Of a DNA stretch of 64,000 nucleotides, positions 26,305-34,837 are shown piece by piece. The notes beneath the pieces are model-generated. The model was not told where the DNA came from. It was given only the letters and a program-made list of their open reading frames with translations, and did no database searches. Within the stretch, counting starts at the first letter, position 1. Every line of letters starts with the position of its first letter. Source of the DNA: Salipaludibacillus neizhouensis (GTDB lineage Bacteria > Bacillota > Bacilli > Bacillales > Salisediminibacteriaceae); NCBI RefSeq assembly GCF_002886185.1, contig NZ_KZ614146.1, positions 69,927 through 133,926 on the forward strand. Direction: 5' to 3'. The translations under genes and the position numbers were made by a program.

Positions 26305-29259
26305 ATGCATAAACGCAAAGGTATGTTGATGGGCATTAGCGCATTATTAGTAACTTCCATGTTTCAGTTACCTGGACTTTCTTTAGCAGATAGTTCCGGC
26401 GATTTTTCAGAGCAAGAGTTAAAAGAGAATGATCATATTCTTTACTTTGTTAATGCAGGAGACCCAAATCCTGAAACAGTTGAGGGAAAAGATAAGATGG
26501 GTCTATACTCTAGTGAAACGGACCAGGTTTATAGGGAGGATGCAGTTACAGGTAAAACTTGGGGATTAACAACAGAAACCACTTCTGCATCTGTTAATGA
26601 CGAGTTAACTAAAAATGGTTCTCTTAGGTACTATAATGGTGACCAAACCCGTGATAAGGCAATAGAATATTTGTTTGAATTGCCAGATGGAGAGTATGAT
26701 GTCACTTTTGGATTTAAAAATCCATGGAATGATAGAAGTGTGAATCTTATTCTTGAGGATGAGAATGTTTCCGATGGTGATTTTAGCATTGGAGATGGTC
26801 AAGAAATCGAAGAAACGTTTAGGGAGGTCTCCGTAAACGATGGAGAGTTAGATGTTAGAGTTCAAGGGCCGACCGAAGCTGACCTATCTAACCATAACGA
26901 CCCATTAATTAATTACATCATTGTTCAAGAAAGTGTCATTATTCCTATTTCTGACTTAGAAGAGGTATTGGAAGCGGCGGAGAGTGAAGCCGTGAAAACG
27001 GACTTGTATTCACCATCTAGTTTGGAAAATCTACATTCTGTGATTGAACAAGCTAATGAAGTGGTCGACAGTGTGAATGATGGGGCTGATGTCGAATCCA
27101 TCCAAGAAGAAATTCGTACAGCGATCCGTAATTTAGAAACTGCATTAGACGATCTTTTGAAAATAGTTACCTACGACTCCTTTAGACCAGGGGAGCAATG
27201 GAGAGATACGAACGGAGAAATTATTCAGGCACATGGTGGCGGCATCATGTATGACGAAAATGAGGAAAAATACTATTGGTATGGGGAAGACAAAACACAT
27301 GGGTATCTCCCTACTAGAGGGGTAAGAGTGTATTCATCTACGGATCTTTACAATTGGACAGATGAGGGTCTAGCTTTAACTGCCATTGAATCAAAGGAGC
27401 AGTTTGAAAACGATCCACTTATATCTGGACTTTATGAAGGTAGAGATGATAAGGAAGAAATTATTGATGGAATTGGAACACAGAGAGTCATTGAAAGACC
27501 GAAAGTGATTTACAATGAGAAGAATGATAATTATGTCATGTGGTTTCACGCTGATGGACCTACTTCGTGGAGCGATGCTATGTACGCCAAAGCTGAAGCT
27601 GGACATGCCATAAGTGATTCTCCTACAGGTCCTTTTGAATTTCAAGAAAGTAATCGGTTGGATAGAACTCCGGAGGATGCTGACTTCAATGGACAGCCAG
27701 ATCAACCAGGAATGGCACGGGACATGAATCTTTTCGTGGACGATGATGGTACCGGATACATTATTTATGCAAGTGAAGAAAACTATACCATGTTTATTTC
27801 AAAGCTTAATGAAGACTACACAGATGTAGTTGGGTGGTATAAGGATGGTGGTAGTGAGCGTGATGAAACGTACCAAGGTGTAATTGGAGAAGATTATGTA
27901 AGGGTGTTTATTGGTGCACACCGAGAAGCACCGGCAATTTTTAAATATGACGGATTGTACTATTTAACCACCTCTGGCTCCTCAGGATGGGATCCCAACC
28001 GAGCACAATATGCTGTTACGGATGATCTTTTTGGTAAATGGTCAGATATGAGTGACCCATCAGTTGGTGAAGGTGCATCAACGACCTTTGATACACAATC
28101 AACTTACATCATCCCAGTCGATCAAGAGAATGGAAAGTTTATTTACATGGGGGACAGATGGAATCAAGGTAATTTAACTGATTCAAGGTATGTATGGTTA
28201 CCGATGGAGTTCGGTCAAGATAATGAAATTATCTTGCAATGGTATGACGAGTGGGAACTAGATTTATTAGATAGCATGTTCCGAGTAAATATAAATACTG
28301 AATTACCTGAAAGGGTGTCAGTAGGTGAAACTCCAGACTTACCGGATGTCATAAATGTTACGACCGTCGATGAGCAACTGGACTCGGAAGTAACTTGGTC
28401 GATTAATCCTGATGACTTCGCTTTGCCTGGAACAGTAGAAGTTACTGGGGTACTAACTGATTTGTCTAATAAAGTTATACGAACAGACATTATGGTTGTT
28501 CCTGATAACGTAAAATATTTTGTCAATGCAGGAGGCACAGAATCGAACAATTATCTTAAATGGTCCTCCTACATGGAAGATACACGGATCAATAAAAATG
28601 TGATGGATCAAGCGTATGACCCTGACAATGCACCAACATGGGGGCACATTGGTAATAATACAAATGGATCTGTACACGGATCAGAAGATATCTTCTCTAC
28701 TCTTAGATACCTCACTGATGGAGATGATATTACGTATAACTTCGATTTAGATGATGGAGATTATTCGGTTTATGTTGGTTTTTATGATCCATGGCGTAGT
28801 TCTGGTGGGGATAGAAGTGTTGATGTCCTCATTAATGATGAATTAAAAACAGAAGGTTATTCTTTCACATTTGAATATGATGTATTTGGCTATGAAGATG
28901 TGGAAATCACGGATGGATTCCTTGATGTGACAGTTGCGAGAGCTTCAAGCCAAGATCCACAAGTAAGCTGGATTATCGTAGCGGAAAATGTACCTGAGGA
29001 AGAGGTAACGTATGAAAACATTGCTGAACTGACTAAAGAGTATGCGTCAGAAACGGATGGACCAGGGCACAAAGGCATTTCAACGGCGCTGGAAAATCAT
29101 TTAAGCAATGCGAAGAAAGCAGAGGAAAATAAAGATACTGACAAGAAGGAAGAAAGACTAGACCACTATAAAAAGCAAGTTTCCCAACATGAAGGTCGAA
29201 TTTTTACTGACGAACAGGTAAGATCTTTAATGGAAGAAGTGGAATTTCTTTATAATTAA
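26305..29259 (+). CDS. Secreted multidomain GH43 enzyme, probable exo-beta-1,3-galactanase
   Basis: About 984 aa. Signal peptide to about residue 30 (LLVTSMFQLPGLSLA). Then: a malectin-like carbohydrate-binding domain (about 45-210, ILYFVNAGDPNPET); a FIVAR-like helical unit (about 215-290); the GH43 five-bladed propeller (about 292-655) beginning EIIQAHGGGIMYDE and YYWYGEDKT, as in the GH43 subfamily that removes galactose or branched units from beta-1,3-galactan; an Ig-like domain (about 665-730, PERVSVGETPDLPDVI); a second malectin-like domain (about 735-898, VKYFVNAGGTESNN); and a C-terminal helical FIMAH domain. It is likely wall- or surface-associated. Last gene of the operon. ATG 26305 and the in-frame TTG 26299 or ATG 26296 are all near AAGGAGG. 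Specificity is inferred from motif memory. Confidence 0.85.
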   Translation: MHKRKGMLMGISALLVTSMFQLPGLSLADSSGDFSEQELKENDHILYFVNAGDPNPETVEGKDKMGLYSSETDQVYREDAVTGKTWGLTTETTSASVNDELTKNGSLRYYNGDQTRDKAIEYLFELPDGEYDVTFGFKNPWNDRSVNLILEDENVSDGDFSIGDGQEIEETFREVSVNDGELDVRVQGPTEADLSNHNDPLINYIIVQESVIIPISDLEEVLEAAESEAVKTDLYSPSSLENLHSVIEQANEVVDSVNDGADVESIQEEIRTAIRNLETALDDLLKIVTYDSFRPGEQWRDTNGEIIQAHGGGIMYDENEEKYYWYGEDKTHGYLPTRGVRVYSSTDLYNWTDEGLALTAIESKEQFENDPLISGLYEGRDDKEEIIDGIGTQRVIERPKVIYNEKNDNYVMWFHADGPTSWSDAMYAKAEAGHAISDSPTGPFEFQESNRLDRTPEDADFNGQPDQPGMARDMNLFVDDDGTGYIIYASEENYTMFISKLNEDYTDVVGWYKDGGSERDETYQGVIGEDYVRVFIGAHREAPAIFKYDGLYYLTTSGSSGWDPNRAQYAVTDDLFGKWSDMSDPSVGEGASTTFDTQSTYIIPVDQENGKFIYMGDRWNQGNLTDSRYVWLPMEFGQDNEIILQWYDEWELDLLDSMFRVNINTELPERVSVGETPDLPDVINVTTVDEQLDSEVTWSINPDDFALPGTVEVTGVLTDLSNKVIRTDIMVVPDNVKYFVNAGGTESNNYLKWSSYMEDTRINKNVMDQAYDPDNAPTWGHIGNNTNGSVHGSEDIFSTLRYLTDGDDITYNFDLDDGDYSVYVGFYDPWRSSGGDRSVDVLINDELKTEGYSFTFEYDVFGYEDVEITDGFLDVTVARASSQDPQVSWIIVAENVPEEEVTYENIAELTKEYASETDGPGHKGISTALENHLSNAKKAEENKDTDKKEERLDHYKKQVSQHEGRIFTDEQVRSLMEEVEFLYN

Positions 29260-29265
29260 CTAGGC

Positions 29266-29318
29266 AATAGAAGAGGGGAGTCAAATGGTCTTCAAGACCT
29301 GTTGAGCACCTTTTTTCA
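29266..29318 (+). terminator. Probable terminator after the GH43 gene
   Basis: An imperfect stem (GGGGAGTCAA with TTGAGCACC, enclosing GGTCTT/AAGACC) followed by six T residues, just after the GH43 stop. Confidence 0.6.
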
Positions 29319-29362
29319 TAATTTAGTCATTTCAATAAGTGTTCTATTTGAAGGGAACTACA

Positions 29363-29430
29363 TTATTACAATAAGAGGGCGCTTCGGAGGTCGTTGAATG
29401 GTGACTTTATCCGGAGCGTCCTCTTTGTAA
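29363..29430. repeat. Large imperfect inverted repeat
   Basis: TTACAATAAGAGGGCGCTTC and GAGCGTCCTCTTTGTAA pair over about 20 bp around a loop of about 23 nt. Flanks are AT-rich. No T-run follows, so a small mobile repeat or structured RNA is as likely as a terminator. Single copy in this window. Confidence 0.55.
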
Positions 29431-29622
29431 TATTCAGAATGTATTCTTATGATGATATTGTTGAAGACACGACATCGTCATGAAGACTTTGTAATACTAA
29501 AAGTGAGAATTTCAGAAGTAATATTAAAGCATGAGAAGAAGTAGACATATAGCAAAGCAGGACAGGGTAATTCAACACGCAGTAAATAATTAAGAAGGTA
29601 TATAGGAAGTTGTGGGTATAAG

Positions 29623-30340
29623 GTGAAGAATAGTAATCTATCTGTTAAGAAATTAACGTTGTTTGCAATTACTTGGCCAATATATATACAGGTGTTTTTT
29701 CAAGCATTTATTAATTTTATGGATGTTTTTATCTGAGTTTTGTATCCAATGAAGCTGTAGCTGCAATTGGTGTTGTAAATCAAATTATGGGCTTTACATT
29801 CGTATTATTTAATTTTACTGTGATGGGAGCAGGTATCGGCGTTGCACAATTTGGGAGCAAAAAAGCCTAAAGATGTGAGCATTACAATTGCGAATGCGAT
29901 TGTAATGCTCACATTATTTGGAATTATCATTAGTGCAATTATAGTTTTTTTCGGCATCATTTTTTATCCATTTTTAATTTAGCTCAGGAGCTAGTGCCGT
30001 ATGCAAGTATATATATGATTATCGTTGGGAGTACGTTGTTTACACAGGCACTGGTGTTAACGATTTTTTCCGTTTTACAGGCGAAGGGTTTAACAAAGGA
30101 TGTCATGTTTGTTTAGTTAGGTATGAATATTTTAAATATAGTCGGTAACTACATTTTTTTTTGGTGCATTAGGTGTCCCTCAAATGGGTGTTACCGGAGT
30201 AGCAATCTTAACAGCAGTCGCAAGAACCTTAGCGATGTTAGTGTTGTTTCGGATGATGGCTCGTGAGTCGAAGTAAAAATAAATTGGCTAGACTATTGGT
30301 ATTTAAAATTTGAATATGTTAACGGTTTTTTATGAAAGAT
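29623..30340 (+). pseudogene. MATE-family efflux transporter, degraded
   Basis: Reads as MKNSNLSVKKLTLFAITWP, then several frames in turn: FINFMDVF, SNEAVAAIGVVNQIMGFTF, VMGAGIGVAQF, KKPKDVSITIANAIVMLT, YASIYMIIVGSTLFTQA, GVPQMGVTGVAILTAVART. At least four frameshifts and two in-frame stops break it, and only the N-terminal half of a MATE Na+/H+-drug antiporter is present. Recognisable order and spacing show it was a normal gene. It lies downstream of the galactan locus with no obvious link. Confidence 0.85.
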
Positions 30341-30535
30341 TTTCTGAAGTTGATAACTTAAGAAATATCATTGAAAGGACCGTTGGTATGATTCTACATT
30401 TATACGTTCCTCGAACATTGTAATATCATTAAGATAGGTTTTAGTGTAGAGATGACATCGACCATTTTTCCTATGTTACAATGTTATAGTTAATATTATT
30501 ATACATCCGACATTCTAAGTGAAGGAGACAAATAG

Positions 30536-31552
30536 ATGCACTTTTTTTTCAAGTTTGGACTTAACCTCATAAAAATGAGGAACTCTACGATCATTCTTTT
30601 CACTTTAATTTTTGTTGCACTATGCTCTCTTATTGTTTATTGGCTAGAACCTGATAATTTCGAAAGTATTGCAAACTCCTTTTATTTTGTCATGACAACG
30701 TTTTCCACTGTTGGATACGGTGATTACTCTCCGGTTTCATTAGCTGGAAAAATGTTTGCTGTCTTGATGTATTTGTTAGGTATAGGTTTGTTAGGTGTCG
30801 TTATTGGTAAAATTGTTGATGCATTTTCGATATTCAGGAGAAAAAAGGAGGAAGGTAAATTGAATTATGTGAATGAAAATCACATTATTATCATCGGTTG
30901 GGGAAAGAAAACAGAATCTGCAGTGACCGAGCTATTAGAATCAAGTGTAGATGGTGAAGTTGTTGTTATCGATGTTTTACCAAAGTCTCCTTTTGATATA
31001 ACTGAAAACAGGCTTCATTATATTCAAGGTGAGGCCACAGAGGAAGATACATTACTAAAAGCCAATATTACAAAAGCAAAATCAGTGATTGTTTTTTCAG
31101 ATGATAAAATTCAAGGCTACTCCCTGCAGGATGCTAAAACATTATCAATAGCTATAACAGTAGAACGAGTTGCTCCAAATGTTCATACCACCGTAGAAAT
31201 TATGGTTGAGAAAAATGCTTCTAACTTTGCGCACGTGAAAGTAGATGAAGTTATTTTATCGCAGAATACCACGTCTACCTTAGCCGTACGTTCAGCAATG
31301 TATAAAGGGGTTAGTAAAATTTATTCTCAGCTTATGAGTAGACAACATGGTGATGATCTTTATAAAGTGGAAGTAAATGAAAAATGGCTGACATATCGTG
31401 ATGCTTTTCAAGATTTGCTACAGCAAGGAGCAACGTTAATTGCTGATCGTGATCATTTAGATATAAACAGACGGTTGGACGAAAAAATACCAATAGAAGC
31501 GGTTCTTTATGTTATATGTGATACGGAAACATACGAACTTTTATCAAAATAA
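30536..31552 (+). CDS. Two-TM potassium channel with cytosolic RCK (TrkA-N) domain
   Basis: 338 aa, tetrameric K+ channel of the MthK/YugO kind. First helix about 20-37, pore helix and selectivity filter TVGYGD at 58-63, second helix about 72-95. The RCK domain begins about 114 with NENHIIIIGWGKKTESAVTE (a Rossmann GxGxxxE-like nucleotide fold), and an RCK C-terminal subdomain follows about 235. Such channels are gated by Ca2+, nucleotides or redox state; the ligand here is unknown. It heads the PspA/polyamine group. The ATG is 8 nt after GAAGGAGA. In B. subtilis the relative YugO affects biofilm signalling and membrane potential. Confidence 0.9.
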   Translation: MHFFFKFGLNLIKMRNSTIILFTLIFVALCSLIVYWLEPDNFESIANSFYFVMTTFSTVGYGDYSPVSLAGKMFAVLMYLLGIGLLGVVIGKIVDAFSIFRRKKEEGKLNYVNENHIIIIGWGKKTESAVTELLESSVDGEVVVIDVLPKSPFDITENRLHYIQGEATEEDTLLKANITKAKSVIVFSDDKIQGYSLQDAKTLSIAITVERVAPNVHTTVEIMVEKNASNFAHVKVDEVILSQNTTSTLAVRSAMYKGVSKIYSQLMSRQHGDDLYKVEVNEKWLTYRDAFQDLLQQGATLIADRDHLDINRRLDEKIPIEAVLYVICDTETYELLSK

Positions 31553-31681
31553 TTGGCTGTTGCCGTAATCTTTGATGATTTTGAAAAAAAACGCTAAAAA
31601 AAAGATTAAATGTGAAACTTTTATTAATACCCTACGTAATAGTAAGAGTGGCTATTTAACGTCAGTAAAGGATGTGACTGG

Positions 31682-32188
31682 ATGGGATTCTTTCAAAAAC
31701 TTTTTGGTGGCAAAGAAGAAAACACCGCAAAGGTGAAGGAACGAACTGTGATGAACATACAGATTGATGATATTGTAAATTATGATCTCGAAGACTATCA
31801 AGTTGTTAGCAAACTAACGTATAATGATGATGGGTATGAATGGACTGCCTATCAGCTTCTTGGTGAGAAGACATTGTGGTTAAGTGTTGAAATGGATGAT
31901 GAACTAGAAGTAGGAATGTACGAATCGATACCAAAGAAGCTATCTGAACCTTTACCTGAAAAAATAGAGCATGATGATGTTACTTATTATTTAGATGAAA
32001 AGGGTACAGCCCGAGTGAGTGGTGAAGGAAGAGGAGCAAACGTAAACAATAAGGATTGTCGTTACTTTGATTACTGTGACGACGAGGAAGAACATTTCCT
32101 GTCAGTTGAAATTTGGGGCAGTGAGATTGAAGTAAGTTACGGGTTTTCGATTGAAGAATATGAAATAAAAATCATAGCGGGCAATTAA
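31682..32188 (+). CDS. DUF4178-domain protein
   Basis: 168 aa, soluble, acidic. Opens MGFFQKLFGGKEE, then RTVMNIQIDDIVNYDLEDYQ and the DUF4178 body with YNDDGYEWTAYQLL, WLSVEMDDE and, near the end, KDCRYFDYCDDEEEHFLSVE with EIWGSEIEVSYG. Members are encoded beside PspA and polyamine genes in many Bacilli and Actinobacteria; function unknown, possibly at the membrane. Starts ATG 31682 with a GTGACTGG-type weak ribosome binding site. 22 bp before the pspA gene, so co-transcribed. Confidence 0.8.
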   Translation: MGFFQKLFGGKEENTAKVKERTVMNIQIDDIVNYDLEDYQVVSKLTYNDDGYEWTAYQLLGEKTLWLSVEMDDELEVGMYESIPKKLSEPLPEKIEHDDVTYYLDEKGTARVSGEGRGANVNNKDCRYFDYCDDEEEHFLSVEIWGSEIEVSYGFSIEEYEIKIIAGN

Positions 32189-32210
32189 TTTTATAGAGGA
32201 GGAAATATAA

Positions 32211-32879
32211 ATGTTTAAATTTTTCAAACGTGTTTCGACAGTAGTGGGTTCCGAGCTAAATTCAATGCTTGATAAGGCGGAGGATCCTGTAAAAATGCTA
32301 GATCAATTTATGCGTGAGATGGCGGAGGATATTCGTGAATCTGAAGCTTCTGTAGCGAAAATGATTTCTAATGAGAAATTGCTAAAAAAGAAATTTGAAG
32401 AAGCAGATAAAATGGTTCAAAAGCGAGAAGAACAGGCTCTTAAAGCGTTAGAATCAGGAAATGAAGACTTAGCCAGAAGAGCATTGGAAGATAAAAAAAC
32501 TCACTCGGCTCAAGCAGAATCGTTCAAGGAATCCTACACGCGTGCAAAAGCAGATGCTGACATGTTAAGAGCAAAGCTGGATGAAATGAAACAGGAATAC
32601 AATGAAATGAAGATAAAGAAAGATACGTTAAAAGCTAGAGCAGAATCTGCGAAGACAAGAAAAAATATTAACCGTTCCATGTCATCTATCGGTGACGATC
32701 AGTCTAGACAAGGATTTGACCGAATGGAAGAAAAGGTCATGCAACTTGAGGCAGAAGCTGAAACTAGCGATGATTTAAGCTCTTCCAGTCGTAGCTTAGA
32801 CGATGAACTTGACTCGCTTGGCAGCAACGATGTTGATGATGAACTCGCAGCGTTAAAGAAGAAAATATCAAAAGACTAA
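32211..32879 (+). CDS. PspA/IM30 family membrane-stress protein
   Basis: 222 aa, almost entirely helical coiled coil. Opening FKFFKRVSTVVGSELNSMLDKAEDP matches the amphipathic membrane-binding helix and PspA_IM30 start, then LDQFMREMAEDIRESEASVAKM and long heptad-rich helices to about 185; the tail is Ser/Asp/Glu-rich. PspA forms ESCRT-III-like assemblies on the inner leaflet and protects damaged membranes. Strong ribosome binding site GAGGAGG. In B. subtilis, PspA-like genes are induced by cell-envelope stress through sigma-W or LiaRS; I could not place such a promoter here. A terminator follows at once. Confidence 0.92.
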   Translation: MFKFFKRVSTVVGSELNSMLDKAEDPVKMLDQFMREMAEDIRESEASVAKMISNEKLLKKKFEEADKMVQKREEQALKALESGNEDLARRALEDKKTHSAQAESFKESYTRAKADADMLRAKLDEMKQEYNEMKIKKDTLKARAESAKTRKNINRSMSSIGDDQSRQGFDRMEEKVMQLEAEAETSDDLSSSSRSLDDELDSLGSNDVDDELAALKKKISKD

Positions 32880-32883
32880 TATA

Positions 32884-32927
32884 AAAGTCTCTCTCTTCTT
32901 GTAAATTTTAGAGGGGAGAGACCTTTA
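32884..32927 (+). terminator. Terminator after pspA
   Basis: AAAGTCTCTCTCTTC and GAGGGGAGAGACCTTT form a stem around an AT-rich loop 4 bp after the stop. The T-run is short. Confidence 0.65.
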
Positions 32928-33013
32928 AGTTGTTTCCAATTTTTTCGATCGTGAGAAATTGGAATGAACTACCTTCCTGTCGCATATTTTAATTTGCGCT
33001 ACTCAGTGAGGGG

Positions 33014-33044
33014 AATTTAATAAAAGACGCTATGCGTTTTTCTT
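33014..33044 (+). repeat. Tail fragment of dispersed repeat R1
   Basis: ATTTAATAAAAGACGCTATG followed by CGTTTTTCTT, the conserved 3' end of R1 without its upstream half. Confidence 0.75.
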
Positions 33045-33108
33045 ACAAGATAAGAATTTATAAAATTCTTGGTTTTATAGATGTTGTTGTATGCTTTTGA
33101 ACAGAGGG

Positions 33109-33232
33109 CTCGAATCCGCTCTAGGCGGACGCTTTCCGCGGGCAACGACTTCAGCCTCCTCGGGAAAGTTCGCCCTTCGGGGTCTTCAGCAGTTGCTTTC
33201 CCGCAGGAGTCGCCGCCTTCGCTACTTCGATT
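33109..33232 (+). repeat. GC-rich dispersed repeat R2, full copy
   Basis: Begins CTCGAATCCGCTCTAGGCGG, continues with ACGCTTTCCGCGGGC, TTCAGCCTCCTCGG and GGGGTCTTCAGC, and ends CCCGCAGGAGTCGCCGCCTT. Inner segments are self-complementary (TCCGCTCTAGGCGGA). A copy with the middle deleted lies at 51772. From memory, similar units are common in halotolerant and alkaliphilic Bacillaceae genomes. GC content is far above the surroundings. Confidence 0.8.
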
Positions 33233-33253
33233 TATTTTGTTCGCAGATAAGAA

Positions 33254-33358
33254 AGATGACAGCTACCTTTACGCCACAAGGAAACACACCCTTGATACTT
33301 AAATGATGGTGACGAAAGCTCACGCTGTATTTAATAAAAGACGCTATGCGTTTTTCTT
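33254..33358 (+). repeat. Dispersed hairpin repeat R1, full copy a
   Basis: Starts AGATGACAGCTACCTTTACG, contains CTTGATACTTAAATGATGG, then CGAAAGCTCACGCTGTATTT and the tail AATAAAAGACGCTATGCG-TTTTTCTT. The inverted segments CTTTACGCCAC and a GTGACGAAAG-like arm can form a stem. Confidence 0.8.
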
Positions 33359-33485
33359 GAAAAAAGAAAGTCAATGTAGAAATCCTTTTTTCTAAATAGG
33401 TGGTGTTTATTTGCTCTTTCAAGCCTCTTATCAGAACAATAACAGTTATGTAAACTGCCTTTATAAAAATTGTTGTTTGGAAAAA

Positions 33486-33585
33486 TCCGCGAGACTCCTG
33501 TGGAAGAATGATCCAAGCGAGACCCCGCAGAGCGTCAGTTTGCTCGAGGAGGCTCGCGGATCATCCACGGAAAGGGAGCGGTAAT
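33486..33585 (-). repeat. GC-rich dispersed repeat R2, inverted and divergent copy
   Basis: CGCGAGACTCCTGTGGAAGA, GCGAGACCCCGCAGAGCG and CTCGAGGAGGCTCGCGGAT mirror on the opposite strand the R2 blocks of GCAGGAGTC, GGGGTCT and CAGCCTCCTCGG. Its outer part TCCGCGAG...CTCGCGGA is itself inverted. Confidence 0.65.
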
Positions 33586-33620
33586 TTTTCCGAACAACCT
33601 TCCATGATAACCAAGCAACA

Positions 33621-33654
33621 AAATAAATACAAAAGACGCTTTGCGTTTTTCTTA
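33621..33654 (+). repeat. Tail fragment of dispersed repeat R1
   Basis: AAATAAATACAAAAGACGCT then TTGCGTTTTTCTT, ending 17 bp before the DUF4247 start. Confidence 0.75.
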
Positions 33655-33670
33655 GAAGAGGGTGGGAGTG

Positions 33671-34273
33671 GTGAAAAATCTTTTATTTGTAACTTTTATT
33701 GTGACAGTGTTTTTACTATTAAGTGCCTGCTCATCACAAAGTTCAGATTACGAAACAATATACAAAGAAGAACCAGCAAATTTTGTTCAAGAAAATTATC
33801 CATTGTTTGACGTTGTAGGAAGTGCTGTTGACTCATCTAATTACTCGGAGGTTTACGTGGCAGAAGGGAAAAAAATAGATGACGTTGCTCTTGAGCTAGA
33901 AGGAGCTAAACAGCCAGAAAAAATCAGTGAAAAAAATGACAACAAACAAGTGCTTGTCTATGATAAATTTTTTGTCATGTTAACGGAAGATGAAGAAAAC
34001 AGTTCAAACACGTTAATTGAATTAGCAAATAAAGAATTTGTGAAGGACAATTACAATCCAAGTTTTTTCCAGGGAATGTTGGTAATGTCGGTTCTTAATT
34101 CTGCGCTGAATACGAACGACTGGGGTAGTAATCGCAGGTCTCAATGTGGGAGTAATCCCAGTCAATGCTATGGTGGCTATAGTTCTTCAGGCGGGAATTA
34201 TAAAGGATACGAAAATAGTCCCACCGTTCGTGGCGGTACAGTTCGAGGTGGCGGCCCAGGATCGGGTAAATAA
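33671..34273 (+). CDS. DUF4247 lipoprotein
   Basis: 200 aa. Signal peptide with lipobox LLSAC, anchored Cys at residue 20. Body: NFVQENYPLFDVVGSAVD, then YVAEGKKIDDVALELEGAKQ and YDKFFVMLTEDEEN; a Gly/Ser/Asn-rich C-terminal tail (YGGYSSSGGNY, TVRGGGPGSG). This matches DUF4247 proteins encoded with PspA, DUF350 and polyamine genes; function unknown, located outside the membrane. Of three in-frame GTG codons (33662, 33668, 33671) I chose 33671, best spaced from GAGGGTGGG. A repeat tail ends just before it, so the repeat may supply its promoter or leader. Confidence 0.82.
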   Translation: MKNLLFVTFIVTVFLLLSACSSQSSDYETIYKEEPANFVQENYPLFDVVGSAVDSSNYSEVYVAEGKKIDDVALELEGAKQPEKISEKNDNKQVLVYDKFFVMLTEDEENSSNTLIELANKEFVKDNYNPSFFQGMLVMSVLNSALNTNDWGSNRRSQCGSNPSQCYGGYSSSGGNYKGYENSPTVRGGTVRGGGPGSGK

Positions 34274-34294
34274 ATAGAGAGAGGAAGTAATAAA

Positions 34295-34687
34295 ATGGAA
34301 CCATTTTTATTAACACTTATGTATTTCGTACTTGCTATCATTATTGTTATCATCGGCTTAGTGATATTTGAAAGTTTAACTAAATACAAGGATTGGGATG
34401 AGGTATTAAATGGCAATAATGCCGTAGCTTTATCCATTTCAGGAAAAATCATTGGTATATGTATTATCTTAGCGTTTGCAGTATATAGCAGCAGCGAGTT
34501 AGTTGAAACGTTAATTTGGGGACTCGTGGGTGTAGCATTACAAATGATTGCTTATTTTATTTTTGAATTAGTGACTCGATCCTTTTCTGTTGAGGAACAA
34601 TTAAAGAAAGGCAATGTTTCTGTAGGGATGATTAGTTTAGCTGTTTCTATTGGTCTTGCTTTAGTGATTGGGGCATCCATCACGTAA
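34295..34687 (+). CDS. DUF350 (UPF0719) membrane protein
   Basis: 130 aa with four predicted helices (about 5-27, 45-66, 72-92, 106-128). DUF350 marks are GNNAVALSISGKIIGICIIL and SVEEQLKKGNVSVGMISLAVS, which repeat the same NxxVAxxxxG-like unit. Related to E. coli YjfL. Encoded 21 bp after DUF4247 and before the aminopropyltransferase. Role unknown, presumably part of the PspA-linked envelope module. Ribosome binding site GAGAGGAAG. Confidence 0.88.
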   Translation: MEPFLLTLMYFVLAIIIVIIGLVIFESLTKYKDWDEVLNGNNAVALSISGKIIGICIILAFAVYSSSELVETLIWGLVGVALQMIAYFIFELVTRSFSVEEQLKKGNVSVGMISLAVSIGLALVIGASIT

Positions 34688-34728
34688 TTTATTGACATCG
34701 TTCGATGAGTATTAAATATAGTGAGAAG

Positions 34729-34787
34729 CCATGGTGTTAACATACCCACTTTCATAATGGATGGGTACGAACACCATGGTGTTTTTT
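34729..34787 (+). terminator. Terminator after the DUF350 gene
   Basis: CCATGGTGTT...TACCCA pairs with TGGGTA...AACACCATGG, followed by a T-run. Long interrupted stem; strong. Confidence 0.85.
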
Positions 34788-34837
34788 ATAACAAGGCAAG
34801 AATTTGAAAGATTTCAGTTTTTTTGAAGATAAAAAAG

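Larger units (their letters stand above)
32928..33670. other. Repeat-filled intergenic region
   Basis: About 740 bp between pspA and the DUF4247 gene consisting largely of repeats: an R1 tail (33014), an R2 copy (33109), a full R1 (33254), an inverted R2 (33486) and another R1 tail (33621). Several short open frames run through the GC-rich repeats and are not genes. Confidence 0.8.

Noticed and set aside
33081-33306. Two overlapping open frames of about 72 codons
   Set aside because: They are translations of GC-rich repeat R2 and repeat R1; the same DNA occurs elsewhere in non-coding places.
33508-33810. 100-codon open frame
   Set aside because: It starts in the inverted R2 copy and overlaps the real DUF4247 gene in another frame.
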